A stretch of DNA of 64,000 nt from Billgrantia bachuensis (GTDB lineage: Bacteria > Pseudomonadota > Gammaproteobacteria > Pseudomonadales > Halomonadaceae), in NCBI RefSeq assembly GCF_011742165.1, contig NZ_JAAQTO010000004.1, forward strand, positions 161,519 to 225,518, given 5' to 3'. Each line of letters starts with the position of its first letter. Position 1 is the first letter of the stretch. Positions 44,504 to 53,761 of the stretch are shown one piece after another. The notes under the pieces are model-generated. The model was given only the letters and a program-made list of their open reading frames with translations. It searched no databases and had not been told where the DNA came from. Made by a program: the position numbers and the translations under genes.

Positions 44504-47233
44504 ATGAGAACCGAGCCGGTAGTGCTGACGGTCGCCTTCGGCTACCTGGCGCTGCTGTTCGTGATCGCCGCCTGGGGCGACCGGCGCGCCGAGCAGGGCC
44601 GCTCGGTGATCGGCTCACCCACCGTCTATGCGCTTTCGATCGCCGTCTACTGCACTGCCTGGACCTTCTACGGCAGCGTGGGACGGGCAGCGGAATTCGG
44701 CCCCAGCTTCCTGCTGATCTATCTGGGGCCGACGCTGGCCATGCTGATGGCACCGCTGCTGATCCGCAAGATGGTGCGGATCGCCAGCACGCAGCGCATC
44801 ACCTCCATTGCCGACTTCATCAGTGCCCGCTACGGCAAGAGCTCCAGCCTCGGTGCGCTGGTGGCACTGATCGCGCTGATCGGCATCACCCCTTATATCG
44901 CCCTCCAGCTCAAGGCGATCACCCTCAGCCATGCGGTGCTGGTCAACTACCCCGAAGCCGCCGAATTCCGCCTCGTCGAGGAGAGCTTCTGGGCCGATAA
45001 GTCGTTCTGGGTGGCGCTGGTGCTCGCCGTATTCATCATTCTGTTCGGCACCCGGCATCTGGATGCCAGCGAGCGCCACGAGGGCATGGTGGCGGCCATC
45101 GCCTTCGAGTCGCTGGTCAAGTTGGTGGCGTTCCTCACCGTCGGCGTCTGCGTGACGTTCATGCTGTTCAACGGGCCCGGCGATCTGTTTCGCCAGGTTG
45201 CCGACACACCCGAGCTGACCGGCGCCCTGAGCCTCGATGCGGTTCCCGGCGGGGCCATTGGTTGGGTCGGCACCCTGGTGCTGGCTTTCCTGGCCTTCCT
45301 CACCCTGCCGCGCCAGTTCCAGGTGCTGGTGGTGGAAAACGTCGATGAGCGCCATCTCAAGCGTGCCAGCTGGCTGTTCCCACTCTACCTGGTGGCGATC
45401 AATCTGTTCGTGATCCCCATCGCCATGGCCGGCTTGCTGCTGCCGATGGGCAACAGCGACCCCGACAGCTTCGTGCTGACCCTGCCGCTCTCGGCGGGCA
45501 TCGACGGCATTCCCCTGCTGGTCTTCATCGGCGGGCTTTCGGCGGCCACCAGCATGGTGATCGTCGAGACCATCGCGCTCTCCACCATGGTCAGCAACCA
45601 GCTGATCATGCCGCTACTGCTGCGCTCCAAGCGGCTCCATCTGAACTCCCAGGGGGAACTGGCCGGCTGGCTGCTGGGCATTCGCCGGGTGGCGATCGTA
45701 CTGATCCTGTTGCTGGGCTATCTCTATCACGCCCTGATCGGAGACTCCTACAGCCTGGTGACCATCGGCCTGGTGTCGTTCGTCGGCGCCGCTCAGTTCG
45801 CCCCCGCCATGCTGATCGGCATGTACTGGCGCGGCGCAACCCGGGCCGGCGCAACTCTGGGCCTGATGGCCGGCTTCATCACTTGGATCTACACCCTGCT
45901 GCTACCGGGCTTCGCCCAGTCGGGTTGGCTCGATGCCACCTTCCTGGCCCAAGGGCCATTTGGCCTCGAATGGCTACGCCCCTATGCCCTGTTCGGCCTG
46001 GAAGGCTTTGACATCTATAGCCACGCCCTGCTGTGGAGCCTGCTGGCCAACGTCGGGTTGCTGGTCGGCGTGTCGCTGTTCACCCGCCAGAGCCCGGTGG
46101 AGCAGACCCAGGCGGCACTGTTCACCGAGGCCATGAACCCGGGGCTCGAACACACCTCGCTATGGCGCGGCCAGACTACCCGCGGCGAGCTCAAGAGCCT
46201 GCTCAGCCGCTACCTGGGCGCCGCCGCCACGGCACGGATACTGGCCAACCCGCAGGACAGCCAGGCCGACGAGACTCCCGCCCCGCCGGCACTGATCGCC
46301 CGCGCCGAACAGGCCCTATCGGGCGCCCTGGGCAGCGCTTCGGCCAGGGTTCTGATCAACTCGGTGGTACGCGGCGAGGCGCTGGACCTGGAGTCGATCC
46401 TCAGCATTCTCGATACCACCTCGCAGACGCTGGAGTACAATCGTCGCCTGGAGCAGAAATCCAACGAGCTGTCGCGAATCGGTGAGGAGCTGCGCGCGGC
46501 CAACGAGCGCCTGCGCGAACTCGACCGTCTCAAGGACGAATTCGTCGCCATGGTCAGCCACGAGTTGAGGACGCCGCTCACCTCGATCCGCGCCTTCGCC
46601 GAGATCCTGCGCGACGGCAGGGACCTACCGGAGGAGAAGCGCATCCACTTCCTCGAGGTCGTGGTACTGGAGAGCCAACGGCTTTCACGCCTGATAGAAG
46701 AGATACTGGACCTGGCGCGGCTGGAAAGCGGACGGCTGACGCTCTCCCCTCAGCGGCTCGACCTGGCGGCGCTGGTGCGCCACAGTGTGGATGCCGTGCA
46801 CCGGCTGCAGGAGGATCGCGGTGTTAAGCTCGAGGTCGACCTGGAACTCGACGAGGCGCCTGTGATCGGCGACCCCGATCGCCTGGAACAGGTGATCATC
46901 AACCTGCTCGACAATGCCGGCAAGTTCGCCGCCGACGACGACCCGCGCGTACGCCTCCACCTGGCCCGGCACAAGCACAGCTTCAGGTTGAGCGTCGAGG
47001 ACAACGGCCTGGGCATAGCCCCCGACGAGCGTGAACGAGTGTTCGAGAAGTTCCACCAGATCAAGCGCTACGGCGCCAACAGCGGAAAGGCCCGCGGACG
47101 CCCGCGTGGCAGCGGCCTGGGACTGCCGATCAGCCGCGGCATCGTGGCCCACCTGGGTGGGCGGCTATGGGTCGGCGACGCCCCGACTCTGCAAGGTGCC
47201 TGCCTGGTCATGGAATTGCCGAGCGCCCCATGA
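44504..47233 (+). CDS. SLC5-type transporter/histidine kinase, CrbS-like
   Basis: The 909-residue protein has 12 or more membrane helices of the sodium:solute symporter fold (about 5-540; YALSIAVYCTAWTFYGSVG, ITSIADFISARYG). A linker domain (about 555-640), a coiled coil (LEQKSNELSRIGEELRAANERLRELDRLK), an H-box with His near 686 (MVSHELRTPLTS), an N-box (NLLDNAGKF) and a G-box (GSGLGLPISRG) follow. CrbS proteins couple an acetate-sensing transporter fold to a kinase. The usual C-terminal receiver is absent here and is supplied by the operon's first gene. Whether it transports or only senses is not visible. Confidence 0.9.
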   Translation: MRTEPVVLTVAFGYLALLFVIAAWGDRRAEQGRSVIGSPTVYALSIAVYCTAWTFYGSVGRAAEFGPSFLLIYLGPTLAMLMAPLLIRKMVRIASTQRITSIADFISARYGKSSSLGALVALIALIGITPYIALQLKAITLSHAVLVNYPEAAEFRLVEESFWADKSFWVALVLAVFIILFGTRHLDASERHEGMVAAIAFESLVKLVAFLTVGVCVTFMLFNGPGDLFRQVADTPELTGALSLDAVPGGAIGWVGTLVLAFLAFLTLPRQFQVLVVENVDERHLKRASWLFPLYLVAINLFVIPIAMAGLLLPMGNSDPDSFVLTLPLSAGIDGIPLLVFIGGLSAATSMVIVETIALSTMVSNQLIMPLLLRSKRLHLNSQGELAGWLLGIRRVAIVLILLLGYLYHALIGDSYSLVTIGLVSFVGAAQFAPAMLIGMYWRGATRAGATLGLMAGFITWIYTLLLPGFAQSGWLDATFLAQGPFGLEWLRPYALFGLEGFDIYSHALLWSLLANVGLLVGVSLFTRQSPVEQTQAALFTEAMNPGLEHTSLWRGQTTRGELKSLLSRYLGAAATARILANPQDSQADETPAPPALIARAEQALSGALGSASARVLINSVVRGEALDLESILSILDTTSQTLEYNRRLEQKSNELSRIGEELRAANERLRELDRLKDEFVAMVSHELRTPLTSIRAFAEILRDGRDLPEEKRIHFLEVVVLESQRLSRLIEEILDLARLESGRLTLSPQRLDLAALVRHSVDAVHRLQEDRGVKLEVDLELDEAPVIGDPDRLEQVIINLLDNAGKFAADDDPRVRLHLARHKHSFRLSVEDNGLGIAPDERERVFEKFHQIKRYGANSGKARGRPRGSGLGLPISRGIVAHLGGRLWVGDAPTLQGACLVMELPSAP

Positions 47234-47278
47234 GACGACTCATTTCAACCGCGAATATGATGCTTATATAACATAGGT

Positions 47279-47305
47279 TAAAGAACTCTTGGCCTCTGCC
47301 GATAA
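47279..47305 (+). promoter_or_regulatory. Sigma-28 (FliA) promoter of the first EAL-HDOD gene
   Basis: TAAAGAAC at 47279-47286, an 11-nt spacer, then a perfect GCCGATAA at 47298-47305. Transcription should start near 47312, so translation cannot begin at an in-frame TTG at 47289; this fixes the start at ATG 47340. Confidence 0.85.
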
Positions 47306-47339
47306 CGGGAGGAGGAACGAACACACCGAGAGTCATGCC

Positions 47340-48563
47340 ATGTCACAGGGATCGGATGGTGCGGATAATCTCTTGTTGGCCTCACAGCCAATCTTCGATA
47401 TTGCAGGCAATGTGCGGGGAGTCGAGCTGCTTTACCGCAGCGATCAAGGCCTTAGCGCATTCGACGTTGGCGAGGATATCGCAACGGCGGAAGTGGTTTA
47501 CCAGCTATGTACGGCCATATCGCAAAGAGCCGGATTCTACAAGGCACCCGCCTTCATCAACGTCTCTACCGATCTGCTGCTTTCCCCCCACTTCCTGCCG
47601 GTCCCTCCCGAACACGTGGTCATCGAACTGGTCGAGCGGATAACACCTACGACCGAAATGGTTGAAACCGTGCGTCGTCTCCATCGCCAAGGCTTTCGCT
47701 TCGCATTGGACGACTTTTCCTTTGACCCGGAGTGGGCTCCTCTGCTTCCTTTGGCTTCCTTCATCAAGATCGATACAACGTTGCTGTCTCCCGAGGAAGC
47801 AAAGAAACACCGCACAAGACTCGAGCACCTGGACATACAGTGGATTGCCGAGCGAGTCGAGACACGAGAAGAACGTGACGCCTACCAGGATAGTGGATTC
47901 GAGCTTTTCCAAGGCTATTTCTATGCCAAGCCAGTCCTTGTCTATGGCAAGAAAATTCCTCCCTCTACCCTGCAGGCAACTCAACTCCTCAGAGCACTTT
48001 GTCAGCCCGAGCCAGACAGCAGTGAAATCATTGCTCTCATACAGTCCGACCCGGAACTTGCCATCAAGCTGACACGAATTTCCAACAACGCCTTTTATCG
48101 ATCTCATACCACCATCAGTTCGATACAGGACGTCGTGGCTCGTCTGGGTTTTCAGCGTCTATCCAGTTGGGTGGCCCTCTTCGGGTTGCTGGGCAATGCA
48201 TCATCCGAGCATGCCGAATTGGCTTTGACGCGCGCCAAGGCCTGCGAACTGCTTGCGCAGCAAGCCCAATTGAGTGCTGAGGATGCCTATTTCATCGGGC
48301 TACTATCGACCGCCGAACTGCTGCTGGGCGTACCCGGTGAAGAATTCCTCAGTTGCCTGGAGCTCGACACGGCAACCTCCGACGCCCTGCTTTTCCGAGA
48401 GGGCGCTTACGGCAGTATCCTGCAGCGTATAGAAGGTACCGAACGTCGCTACGCCATGTGCCAGTGGGAACTTCGCGGTGAAGACTCCCATCTACTAAGT
48501 CTCTATCATCAGGCCCATCACGCCGCTTTCGAGCTTTTGACCCTAACTTCGACACTCGAGTGA
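47340..48563 (+). CDS. EAL-HDOD signalling protein, catalytic residues mostly present
   Basis: The 407-residue protein has an N-terminal EAL-type domain of the YuxH class: ASQPIFDIAGNVRGVELLYRS, INVSTDLL, VIELVER, LDDFSFDP, FIKIDTTLL, IAERVETREE and QGYFYAKP. A C-terminal HDOD domain starts near residue 195 (LLRALCQPEPDSSEIIALIQSDPELAIKLTRISNNAFYR). Most metal-binding positions of an EAL phosphodiesterase are present, but the DDFG and EGVE loops are altered (DDFS, ERVE), so activity is uncertain. ATG 47340 is chosen because a sigma-28 promoter occupies the DNA just upstream, and GAGAG lies 7 nt before it. It is a paralogue of the protein at 56529-57731. Confidence 0.88.
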   Translation: MSQGSDGADNLLLASQPIFDIAGNVRGVELLYRSDQGLSAFDVGEDIATAEVVYQLCTAISQRAGFYKAPAFINVSTDLLLSPHFLPVPPEHVVIELVERITPTTEMVETVRRLHRQGFRFALDDFSFDPEWAPLLPLASFIKIDTTLLSPEEAKKHRTRLEHLDIQWIAERVETREERDAYQDSGFELFQGYFYAKPVLVYGKKIPPSTLQATQLLRALCQPEPDSSEIIALIQSDPELAIKLTRISNNAFYRSHTTISSIQDVVARLGFQRLSSWVALFGLLGNASSEHAELALTRAKACELLAQQAQLSAEDAYFIGLLSTAELLLGVPGEEFLSCLELDTATSDALLFREGAYGSILQRIEGTERRYAMCQWELRGEDSHLLSLYHQAHHAAFELLTLTSTLE

Positions 48564-48625
48564 GAATCTGCCGCCAACGTCTGACAGGCATCAACCGCCC
48601 TTCGCTTACCTGACGACACCCATCC

Positions 48626-49756
48626 CTACCTGCCGCTGGCGCTTCCCTGCGCCAGCCTGACCAGGCTACGAATGAACTGCATGTCGTGGCGCAGCAGCAG
48701 GCGCTGGTCGTCCTCGAGCTTGGCCAAGTCGATCCAGCCATCGGCTGCGCCTCCCGCCTTCAGGCTCGCCAACTGTGCCACGAGCAGCCGCTCCTGCAGG
48801 CGCTCCATTGCTGCAATTCCCGCCCTGGCCTGGCGCGCCGTGAGCGCCTCCTTCAACACCAGTGCCGACAGCCTGAGACGCGTGTCGGATACGCTTACAC
48901 CATGACGCAGCGACAGCAGGCGCACCGCATTGACCAGCGGCAGCAAACCCTGGCGCTTGAGGTTGAGAGCGTTTTCATGCGGCGCCGACTCGCCGTCTCC
49001 GGCGAGTCGGCCGAAGCGGTCAAGCGCCACGGGTACTTCGTCGAGCAGGTTCGCCATTTCGTCGAGGAACAGACCGGAATGGGGCATGAGCCGTGCGACC
49101 TGCTCGGCGAGAGCTTCGGCCAGGTCGGTATCGCCGTATACCGGATGAAAATCGAGCAGGATATTGCTCTGCTGGACGCGCTTCACCCGGCGATCCCCAG
49201 CCCATAACGAAAGCTGTTCGCGCCACTCCGAGAGTCGCTTGCGCCACATTGGCCAGCGCGCCATCACATGACCGTTGCACAACGGAATGCCAGCCTCGTC
49301 GAGTCGCGTGGTGAAGCGCTCGCCAAGTGCCTGGAAGAAACCGTCGATCTCGGTATGGCGAGCGTCCGGGTAGTCGGCCACGATCATGGCGTTGTCCTGA
49401 TCCGGTCCCAGCAGGCTTTCGTGCCGCCCGATGGAGCCAAGCGTCAACACGCAGAATGCTACGGGCGGTTCGCCCCAGCCGAGCCCCAGCATCTCGTCGA
49501 GGGAGAGCTGAATCGCACGACGGTAAAGTTGGCCGTTATGGTCACTGATCAGTTGGCTGATGCGCCAGGCCGACAGATCGAGTCGCTGCAGGGCCTCGAC
49601 CAGCTGCAACTGCCAGGCGTGGGCGGTGGGCAGGTCGGGGCTCGGTCCCAGCTCCTCCAACGCTTCGCGTAGTGGCTCCAGCAAGGTGGCCAGCTCCGGC
49701 AGGTCGTCGCCGGCGAAGAGTTCGCGCCAGGGTGAAGCCCGATGCAGCACTCGCAT
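48626..49756 (-). CDS. DUF294 putative nucleotidyltransferase without CBS domains
   Basis: The 376-residue product has a helical N-terminus, then the nucleotidyltransferase core CVLTLGSIGRHESLLGPDQDNAMIVADY, matching the G-S-x-G-R-x-E / D-x-D pattern of GlnD-like and DUF294 enzymes. A C-terminal helical DUF294-C domain runs from about residue 235 to the end. The usual cyclic-nucleotide and CBS domains of the family are missing. ATG 49756 is preferred because GGGAGA lies 4 nt upstream; ATG 49807 would add 17 residues but lacks a site. Such genes commonly neighbour ActP/CrbS-type and DnaQ-type genes, as here. Confidence 0.82.
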   Translation of the reverse strand: MRVLHRASPWRELFAGDDLPELATLLEPLREALEELGPSPDLPTAHAWQLQLVEALQRLDLSAWRISQLISDHNGQLYRRAIQLSLDEMLGLGWGEPPVAFCVLTLGSIGRHESLLGPDQDNAMIVADYPDARHTEIDGFFQALGERFTTRLDEAGIPLCNGHVMARWPMWRKRLSEWREQLSLWAGDRRVKRVQQSNILLDFHPVYGDTDLAEALAEQVARLMPHSGLFLDEMANLLDEVPVALDRFGRLAGDGESAPHENALNLKRQGLLPLVNAVRLLSLRHGVSVSDTRLRLSALVLKEALTARQARAGIAAMERLQERLLVAQLASLKAGGAADGWIDLAKLEDDQRLLLRHDMQFIRSLVRLAQGSASGR

Positions 49757-49886
49757 AACGTCTCCCATCGCATCCACGTCAAGCGAGTGTAACGAGAGAG
49801 ACGTCATGGGGCACTTGGGCCAAGGGATTACGCCTGCCAGGCCAGGACGGTCAATGTCTCAGAGGAGCCCCGGGATGCCTGCGACC

Positions 49887-50186
49887 TCAGCGCGGCTTGA
49901 ACATATCGTCACCGGCCTGGTCGATGTAGCGCTGCGCCTTGCTCACCATCAACTGATCGCAGGCCTCTCGGCCCGGCACCAGGTCAGAGCGCTCGAAGCG
50001 GTGTTCCAGTATTTCCCCGTCGGCACCCGACTTGCGAATCCAACCGCTGACGCGGTACTGGCCGCCCTGCTCGGCCGGCTCCGAAACGATCTGGTAGCCG
50101 TTGTACTCCACCGGCTCGGCAGCCTTGGCATTGCCCGGCTTGGTGTCACCGCCACCGAACAGTCCACCCAACAGTTTCTTCAGCAT
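49887..50186 (-). CDS. HlyU-family protein
   Basis: The 99-residue product matches the small HlyU family named for a Vibrio haemolysin activator: a Gly-rich start LKKLLGGLFGGG, then VEYNGYQIVSEPAEQGGQYRVSGWI and FERSDLVPGREACDQLMVSKAQRYIDQ. It has no helix-turn-helix of its own, so a regulatory role is doubtful. It lies downstream of argG beyond a hairpin. Confidence 0.82.
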   Translation of the reverse strand: MLKKLLGGLFGGGDTKPGNAKAAEPVEYNGYQIVSEPAEQGGQYRVSGWIRKSGADGEILEHRFERSDLVPGREACDQLMVSKAQRYIDQAGDDMFKPR

Positions 50187-50210
50187 TGTTCTCCCCTCGT
50201 ACTTTCAAAC

Positions 50211-50239
50211 GAGAGCGCCGGCCAAGGGCCGGCGCTCTC
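50211..50239 (-). terminator. Strong hairpin after argG
   Basis: A perfect 13-bp GC-rich stem (50211-50223 with 50227-50239) closes on a 3-nt loop 20 nt after the argG stop. On the minus strand GTTTG follows, so the T run is short. It likely ends argG transcription ahead of the HlyU-like gene. Confidence 0.65.
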
Positions 50240-50258
50240 GGTTCGAATCGTCAGGCAA

Positions 50259-51479
50259 TCAGCTCTGCTGGCGGCCCTTACCAGCCGCTATACGCAGACG
50301 CAGGGCATTGAGCTTGATGAAGCCCTCGGCATCCTTCTGATTGTAGGCGCCGGCATCGTCTTCGAAAGTGGCAATCGACTCGTCGAACAGCGACTGCTCG
50401 GACTTGCGGCCCACTACGGTGGCACTGCCCTTGTAGAGCTTCATGCGCACCACGCCGGAGACGTTCTTCTGGGTCTCATCGATGGCTGCCTGCAGCATGC
50501 GTCGCTCAGGGCTCCACCAGTAGCCGTTGTAGATCACCTTGGCGTACTTGGGCATCAACTCGTCTTTCAGGTGAGCCTCTTCGCGGTCCAGGGTAATCGA
50601 CTCGATGGCGCGATGGGCACGCAGCATGATGGTGCCACCAGGAGTCTCGTAGCAGCCGCGGGACTTCATGCCGACGTAGCGATTCTCGACGATGTCGAGA
50701 CGACCGATGCCGTTGTCGCCGCCCATCTTGTTGAGAGTCTCGAGCACTACATGGGGCTTCATGGCCTTGCCGTCGATGGCGACGATGTCGCCGCGTTCAA
50801 AGGTCAGCTCGACGTAGGTGGGGGCATCCGGCGCAGACTCGGGCGACACACTCCAGCGCCACATGTCCTCCTCGGCCTCGGCCCATGGGTCCTCGAGGAT
50901 GCCGCCTTCATAAGAGATGTGCAGCAGGTTGGCATCCATCGAGTACGGCGACTTCTTCTTGCTCTTGGAGAAGTCGACGGGAATATCGTGCTGCTCGCAG
51001 TAGGCCATCAGTTTCTCGCGCGAGGTCAGGTCCCATTCACGCCACGGCGCGATCACCTTGACGCCGGGCTTGAGCGCATAGGCGCCCATCTCGAAGCGTA
51101 CCTGGTCGTTCCCCTTGCCGGTGGCGCCGTGAGAGATGGCGTCGGCACCGGTCTCGTTGGCGATCTCGATCAGGCGCTTGGCGATCAGCGGGCGGGCGAT
51201 GGAGGTGCCCAGCAGATACTCACCCTCGTAGATGGTGTTGGCGCGGAACATCGGGTAGACGTAGTCGCGCACGAACTCCTCGCGCAGGTCTTCGATGTAG
51301 ATTTCCTTGACGCCCAGGGCTTGCGCCTTGGTACGCGCCGGCTCCACTTCCTCGCCCTGACCGATGTCGGCGGTAAAGGTCACTACCTCGCAGTTGTAGG
51401 TCTCCTGCAACCACTTGACGATGACGGACGTGTCCAGGCCGCCGGAGTAGGCAAGCACGACCTTCTTGACATCGGACAT
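50259..51479 (-). CDS. argG: Argininosuccinate synthase
   Basis: The 406-residue cytoplasmic enzyme joins citrulline and aspartate using ATP in arginine synthesis. It begins [19 protein letters not shown], the P-loop PP-type motif of the family, and carries [15 protein letters not shown] and the block [19 protein letters not shown]. Length and sequence match the common bacterial type 1 enzyme (about 400 residues). With argF about 2.3 kb downstream it gives two arginine-pathway genes in the window, on opposite strands. Confidence 0.96.
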   Translation of the reverse strand: MSDVKKVVLAYSGGLDTSVIVKWLQETYNCEVVTFTADIGQGEEVEPARTKAQALGVKEIYIEDLREEFVRDYVYPMFRANTIYEGEYLLGTSIARPLIAKRLIEIANETGADAISHGATGKGNDQVRFEMGAYALKPGVKVIAPWREWDLTSREKLMAYCEQHDIPVDFSKSKKKSPYSMDANLLHISYEGGILEDPWAEAEEDMWRWSVSPESAPDAPTYVELTFERGDIVAIDGKAMKPHVVLETLNKMGGDNGIGRLDIVENRYVGMKSRGCYETPGGTIMLRAHRAIESITLDREEAHLKDELMPKYAKVIYNGYWWSPERRMLQAAIDETQKNVSGVVRMKLYKGSATVVGRKSEQSLFDESIATFEDDAGAYNQKDAEGFIKLNALRLRIAAGKGRQQS

Positions 51480-51674
51480 TCGGGGGCTCCTCTCAGGTAA
51501 ACGTCACAAGTCGTTCAGTATAGCGTGGCTGCCGCCCGGCGAATACCGGCGGCGGGACGTATCGCGGCCAAGCTGTTAGACTTTTCGCCCATGAGAGTCG
51601 GCCCGGCCGCAACAGTTGCGCGCCGGCAAGAAGCCGTCCCCGACAACGACGAGGCACGTGATGAGGAGAGGTGA

Positions 51675-52340
51675 ATGAGCGAGGCGATCACTCGCGAGAT
51701 GATGGCGCAGCGGTTTCGCAGTTTCCTGCCGGTGGTGGTGGACCTGGAGACTGGAGGATTCAACGCGGAGCGCGACGCCATTCTCGAAATCGCCGCGGTG
51801 ACGCTGACCATGGATTCGGAAGGCAACCTGATGCCGGACGCGACCTACGCCTATCATGTACAGCCCTTCTCGGGAGCCAACGTCGAGCAGTCGGCACTGG
51901 ATTTCACCGGTATCAAGCTCGATGATCCGCTACGTCAGCGTGTCGCACTTTCCGAGGCCGAGGCACTGGGGGAGATCTTTCGCCCGGTGCGCAAAGCGAT
52001 CAAGTCCTATGGCTGCACCCGCGCCGTGCTGGTGGGCCACAATGCCGCCTTCGATCATGGGTTCCTCAATGCCGCGGTGACTCGCTGCGGCATCAAGCGC
52101 AACCCCTTCCACCCCTTCTCGAGCTTCGACACCGCCAGTCTGGCTGGTCTCGTTTATGGCCAGACGGTACTTGCCCGCGCTTGCCGCGCAGCGGGCATAC
52201 CGTTCGATAATCAGGAGGCCCACTCGGCGCGCTACGACACCGAGCGGACCGCGGAGTTGTTCTGCGCCATCGTCAACCGCTACAAGGATCTGGGCGGCTG
52301 GGCTCTGGCCCAGCGCGAGCAGGGCCTCGACGAACTGTAA
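51675..52340 (+). CDS. rnt: Ribonuclease T
   Basis: The 221-residue DEDDh exoribonuclease matures tRNA and 5S/23S rRNA 3' ends. Exo I is [22 protein letters not shown], Exo [19 protein letters not shown] and Exo [23 protein letters not shown]. The start follows AGGAGAGGTGA. Length and motifs match E. coli RNase T (215 residues). Confidence 0.95.
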   Translation: MSEAITREMMAQRFRSFLPVVVDLETGGFNAERDAILEIAAVTLTMDSEGNLMPDATYAYHVQPFSGANVEQSALDFTGIKLDDPLRQRVALSEAEALGEIFRPVRKAIKSYGCTRAVLVGHNAAFDHGFLNAAVTRCGIKRNPFHPFSSFDTASLAGLVYGQTVLARACRAAGIPFDNQEAHSARYDTERTAELFCAIVNRYKDLGGWALAQREQGLDEL

Positions 52341-52366
52341 CTCCCCAAGGCCCTGGTGGGACATGC

Positions 52367-53011
52367 TCAGTGGCGGGTGCCGGTGTCCTGCTCCCAGCCG
52401 GCGGGCATGTCGAGATCGTCCTCGCCATCGGCCGCACCGCCTACCCCCGGCTTGTCGATGACCTGCACCGTGCTGGCGTGCAGTCCCTTCTCGCCTTCGT
52501 CGGGTTCGAAGCGTACCCGGGTACCCACGGTCAGCCGCTCGAAGTCGTCATGCAGCACCGAATTTCGGTGAAAATAGAACTCCTCGCCGCTCAGGCTCTT
52601 GATGAAGCCATAGCCATCCTTCTCGAATAGCCGCACCACGGTAGCTACCGGCGGGATCGGCTCGTCGTTATGGTGCTTGACCTTGCCATCGCGCTTGGCG
52701 GTCTGCTTCTTGAGCTGCTTCTCCATCGCCTCGAAGGCATTACGGATGATCGGACGCAGTTGGACCTGGGGATCGACCACCTTGTCGCTTTTTTCGGCGA
52801 CGAGCTCGCCCTTGGCCGGCAGGTTCACTTCGACGAGCGCGCGATAGGGGTTGCCCGTCCTGTGAGGGTTCTGGGTCTGCTCGATGACCACGCGACAGGA
52901 GACGATGTCGCGATTGAATTGCTCGAGCTTGGCCACACGCGACCGGACGTACTCATCGATCCATTCGGAGCGAGATACATGCTGGTAGGTGATTTCCACG
53001 GGTGTTTGCAT
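52367..53011 (-). CDS. Ribosome hibernation factor (HPF/RaiA-like) fused to a cold-shock domain
   Basis: The 214-residue protein has an N-terminal HPF/S30AE-type domain (about 1-110; YVRSRVAKLEQFNRDIVSCRVVIEQ, VDPQVQLRPIIRNAFEAMEKQLK). A cold-shock-like domain follows at about 125-195 with the RNP-like block FEKDGYGFIKSLSGEEFYFH. The tail is acidic. HPF blocks the ribosome decoding centre in stationary phase, and the added domain would bind RNA. ATG 53011 was chosen at the conserved MQTPVEITY; a longer frame to 53068 has no support. Confidence 0.88.
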   Translation of the reverse strand: MQTPVEITYQHVSRSEWIDEYVRSRVAKLEQFNRDIVSCRVVIEQTQNPHRTGNPYRALVEVNLPAKGELVAEKSDKVVDPQVQLRPIIRNAFEAMEKQLKKQTAKRDGKVKHHNDEPIPPVATVVRLFEKDGYGFIKSLSGEEFYFHRNSVLHDDFERLTVGTRVRFEPDEGEKGLHASTVQVIDKPGVGGAADGEDDLDMPAGWEQDTGTRH

Positions 53012-53182
53012 GCTGAAACTACCTCCCTGCCTTGAAGCTTTTGCCTGAATCCATTTCCGGCCGTTCATTTGTCAGCGTGGTAGCCAGCACACTCTATTTC
53101 AATCGCCCTTGCGCAGGCATTTGTTGTCCTACCGTAACCTGGGCGTCTTGTCGCTACTTCAGGAATAGGCCGCCCGAAAAGC

Positions 53183-53216
53183 ACAAGGCCCGCGAGCCGA
53201 AGCTCACGGGCCTTGT
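53183..53216 (-). terminator. Intrinsic terminator of the glutaredoxin gene
   Basis: Two 15-nt arms (53183-53197 and 53202-53216) pair with one mismatch around a 4-nt loop. On the minus strand GCTTTTC follows. It lies about 20 nt after the glutaredoxin stop. Confidence 0.75.
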
Positions 53217-53237
53217 CAGGACGCGGTGGGAAACGGA

Positions 53238-53588
53238 TCAGGCGTCACCGCCCTCCTCGTTGGCCTTGGCACGTGCCGCCGCCTCTTTCACCAGCTTTTC
53301 CAGCTCGCCGCTCTGGTGCATCTCGCCGACGATGTCGCAGCCACCCACCAGCTCGCCTTCCACCCACAGCTGGGGGAAGGTGGGCCAGTTGGCATACTTG
53401 GGCAGCTCGGCGCGAATGTCCGGATTATCCAGCACGTTGACGAAGGCGAAGCGCTCGCCACAGGACATCAGGGCCTGCACGGTCTGGGCGGAAAAGCCGC
53501 ACTGCGGCAGTTGGGGGGTGCCCTTCATGTAGATCAGGATGGGGTTTTCGCTGATCTGACGCTGGATGTTCTCGATGGTGGTGCTCAT
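53238..53588 (-). CDS. grxD: Monothiol glutaredoxin, Grx4 family
   Basis: The 116-residue protein has the monothiol active site CGFS in TPQLPQCGFSAQTVQAL and the glutathione/partner motifs WPTFPQLWVEGELVGGCDIVGEM. Grx4 carries and delivers 2Fe-2S clusters and pairs with BolA proteins. ATG 53588 gives the standard N-terminus MSTTIENIQRQIS; it is preceded by GGGAGC. Confidence 0.94.
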   Translation of the reverse strand: MSTTIENIQRQISENPILIYMKGTPQLPQCGFSAQTVQALMSCGERFAFVNVLDNPDIRAELPKYANWPTFPQLWVEGELVGGCDIVGEMHQSGELEKLVKEAAARAKANEEGGDA

Positions 53589-53761
53589 AGGTGCTCCCTG
53601 TTGGATCATTGAGTGCCTGGACTGTCGGAGACGCCGGGAAGAAAATACCCGAGCGTCACACTCAGCCTTTTGCTCATGTCCCCATTCTACTGATGACGAG
53701 CGAATTGCGCATCCCCCGCAGGCTGGCTAGGATGGTGGTTTTTTCGCGCGGAGAGATCGCC

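Noticed and set aside
47289..47339. TTG start of the first EAL-HDOD gene
   Set aside because: The TTG lies inside the spacer of a sigma-28 promoter, and no ribosome site precedes it; ATG 47340 is preferred.
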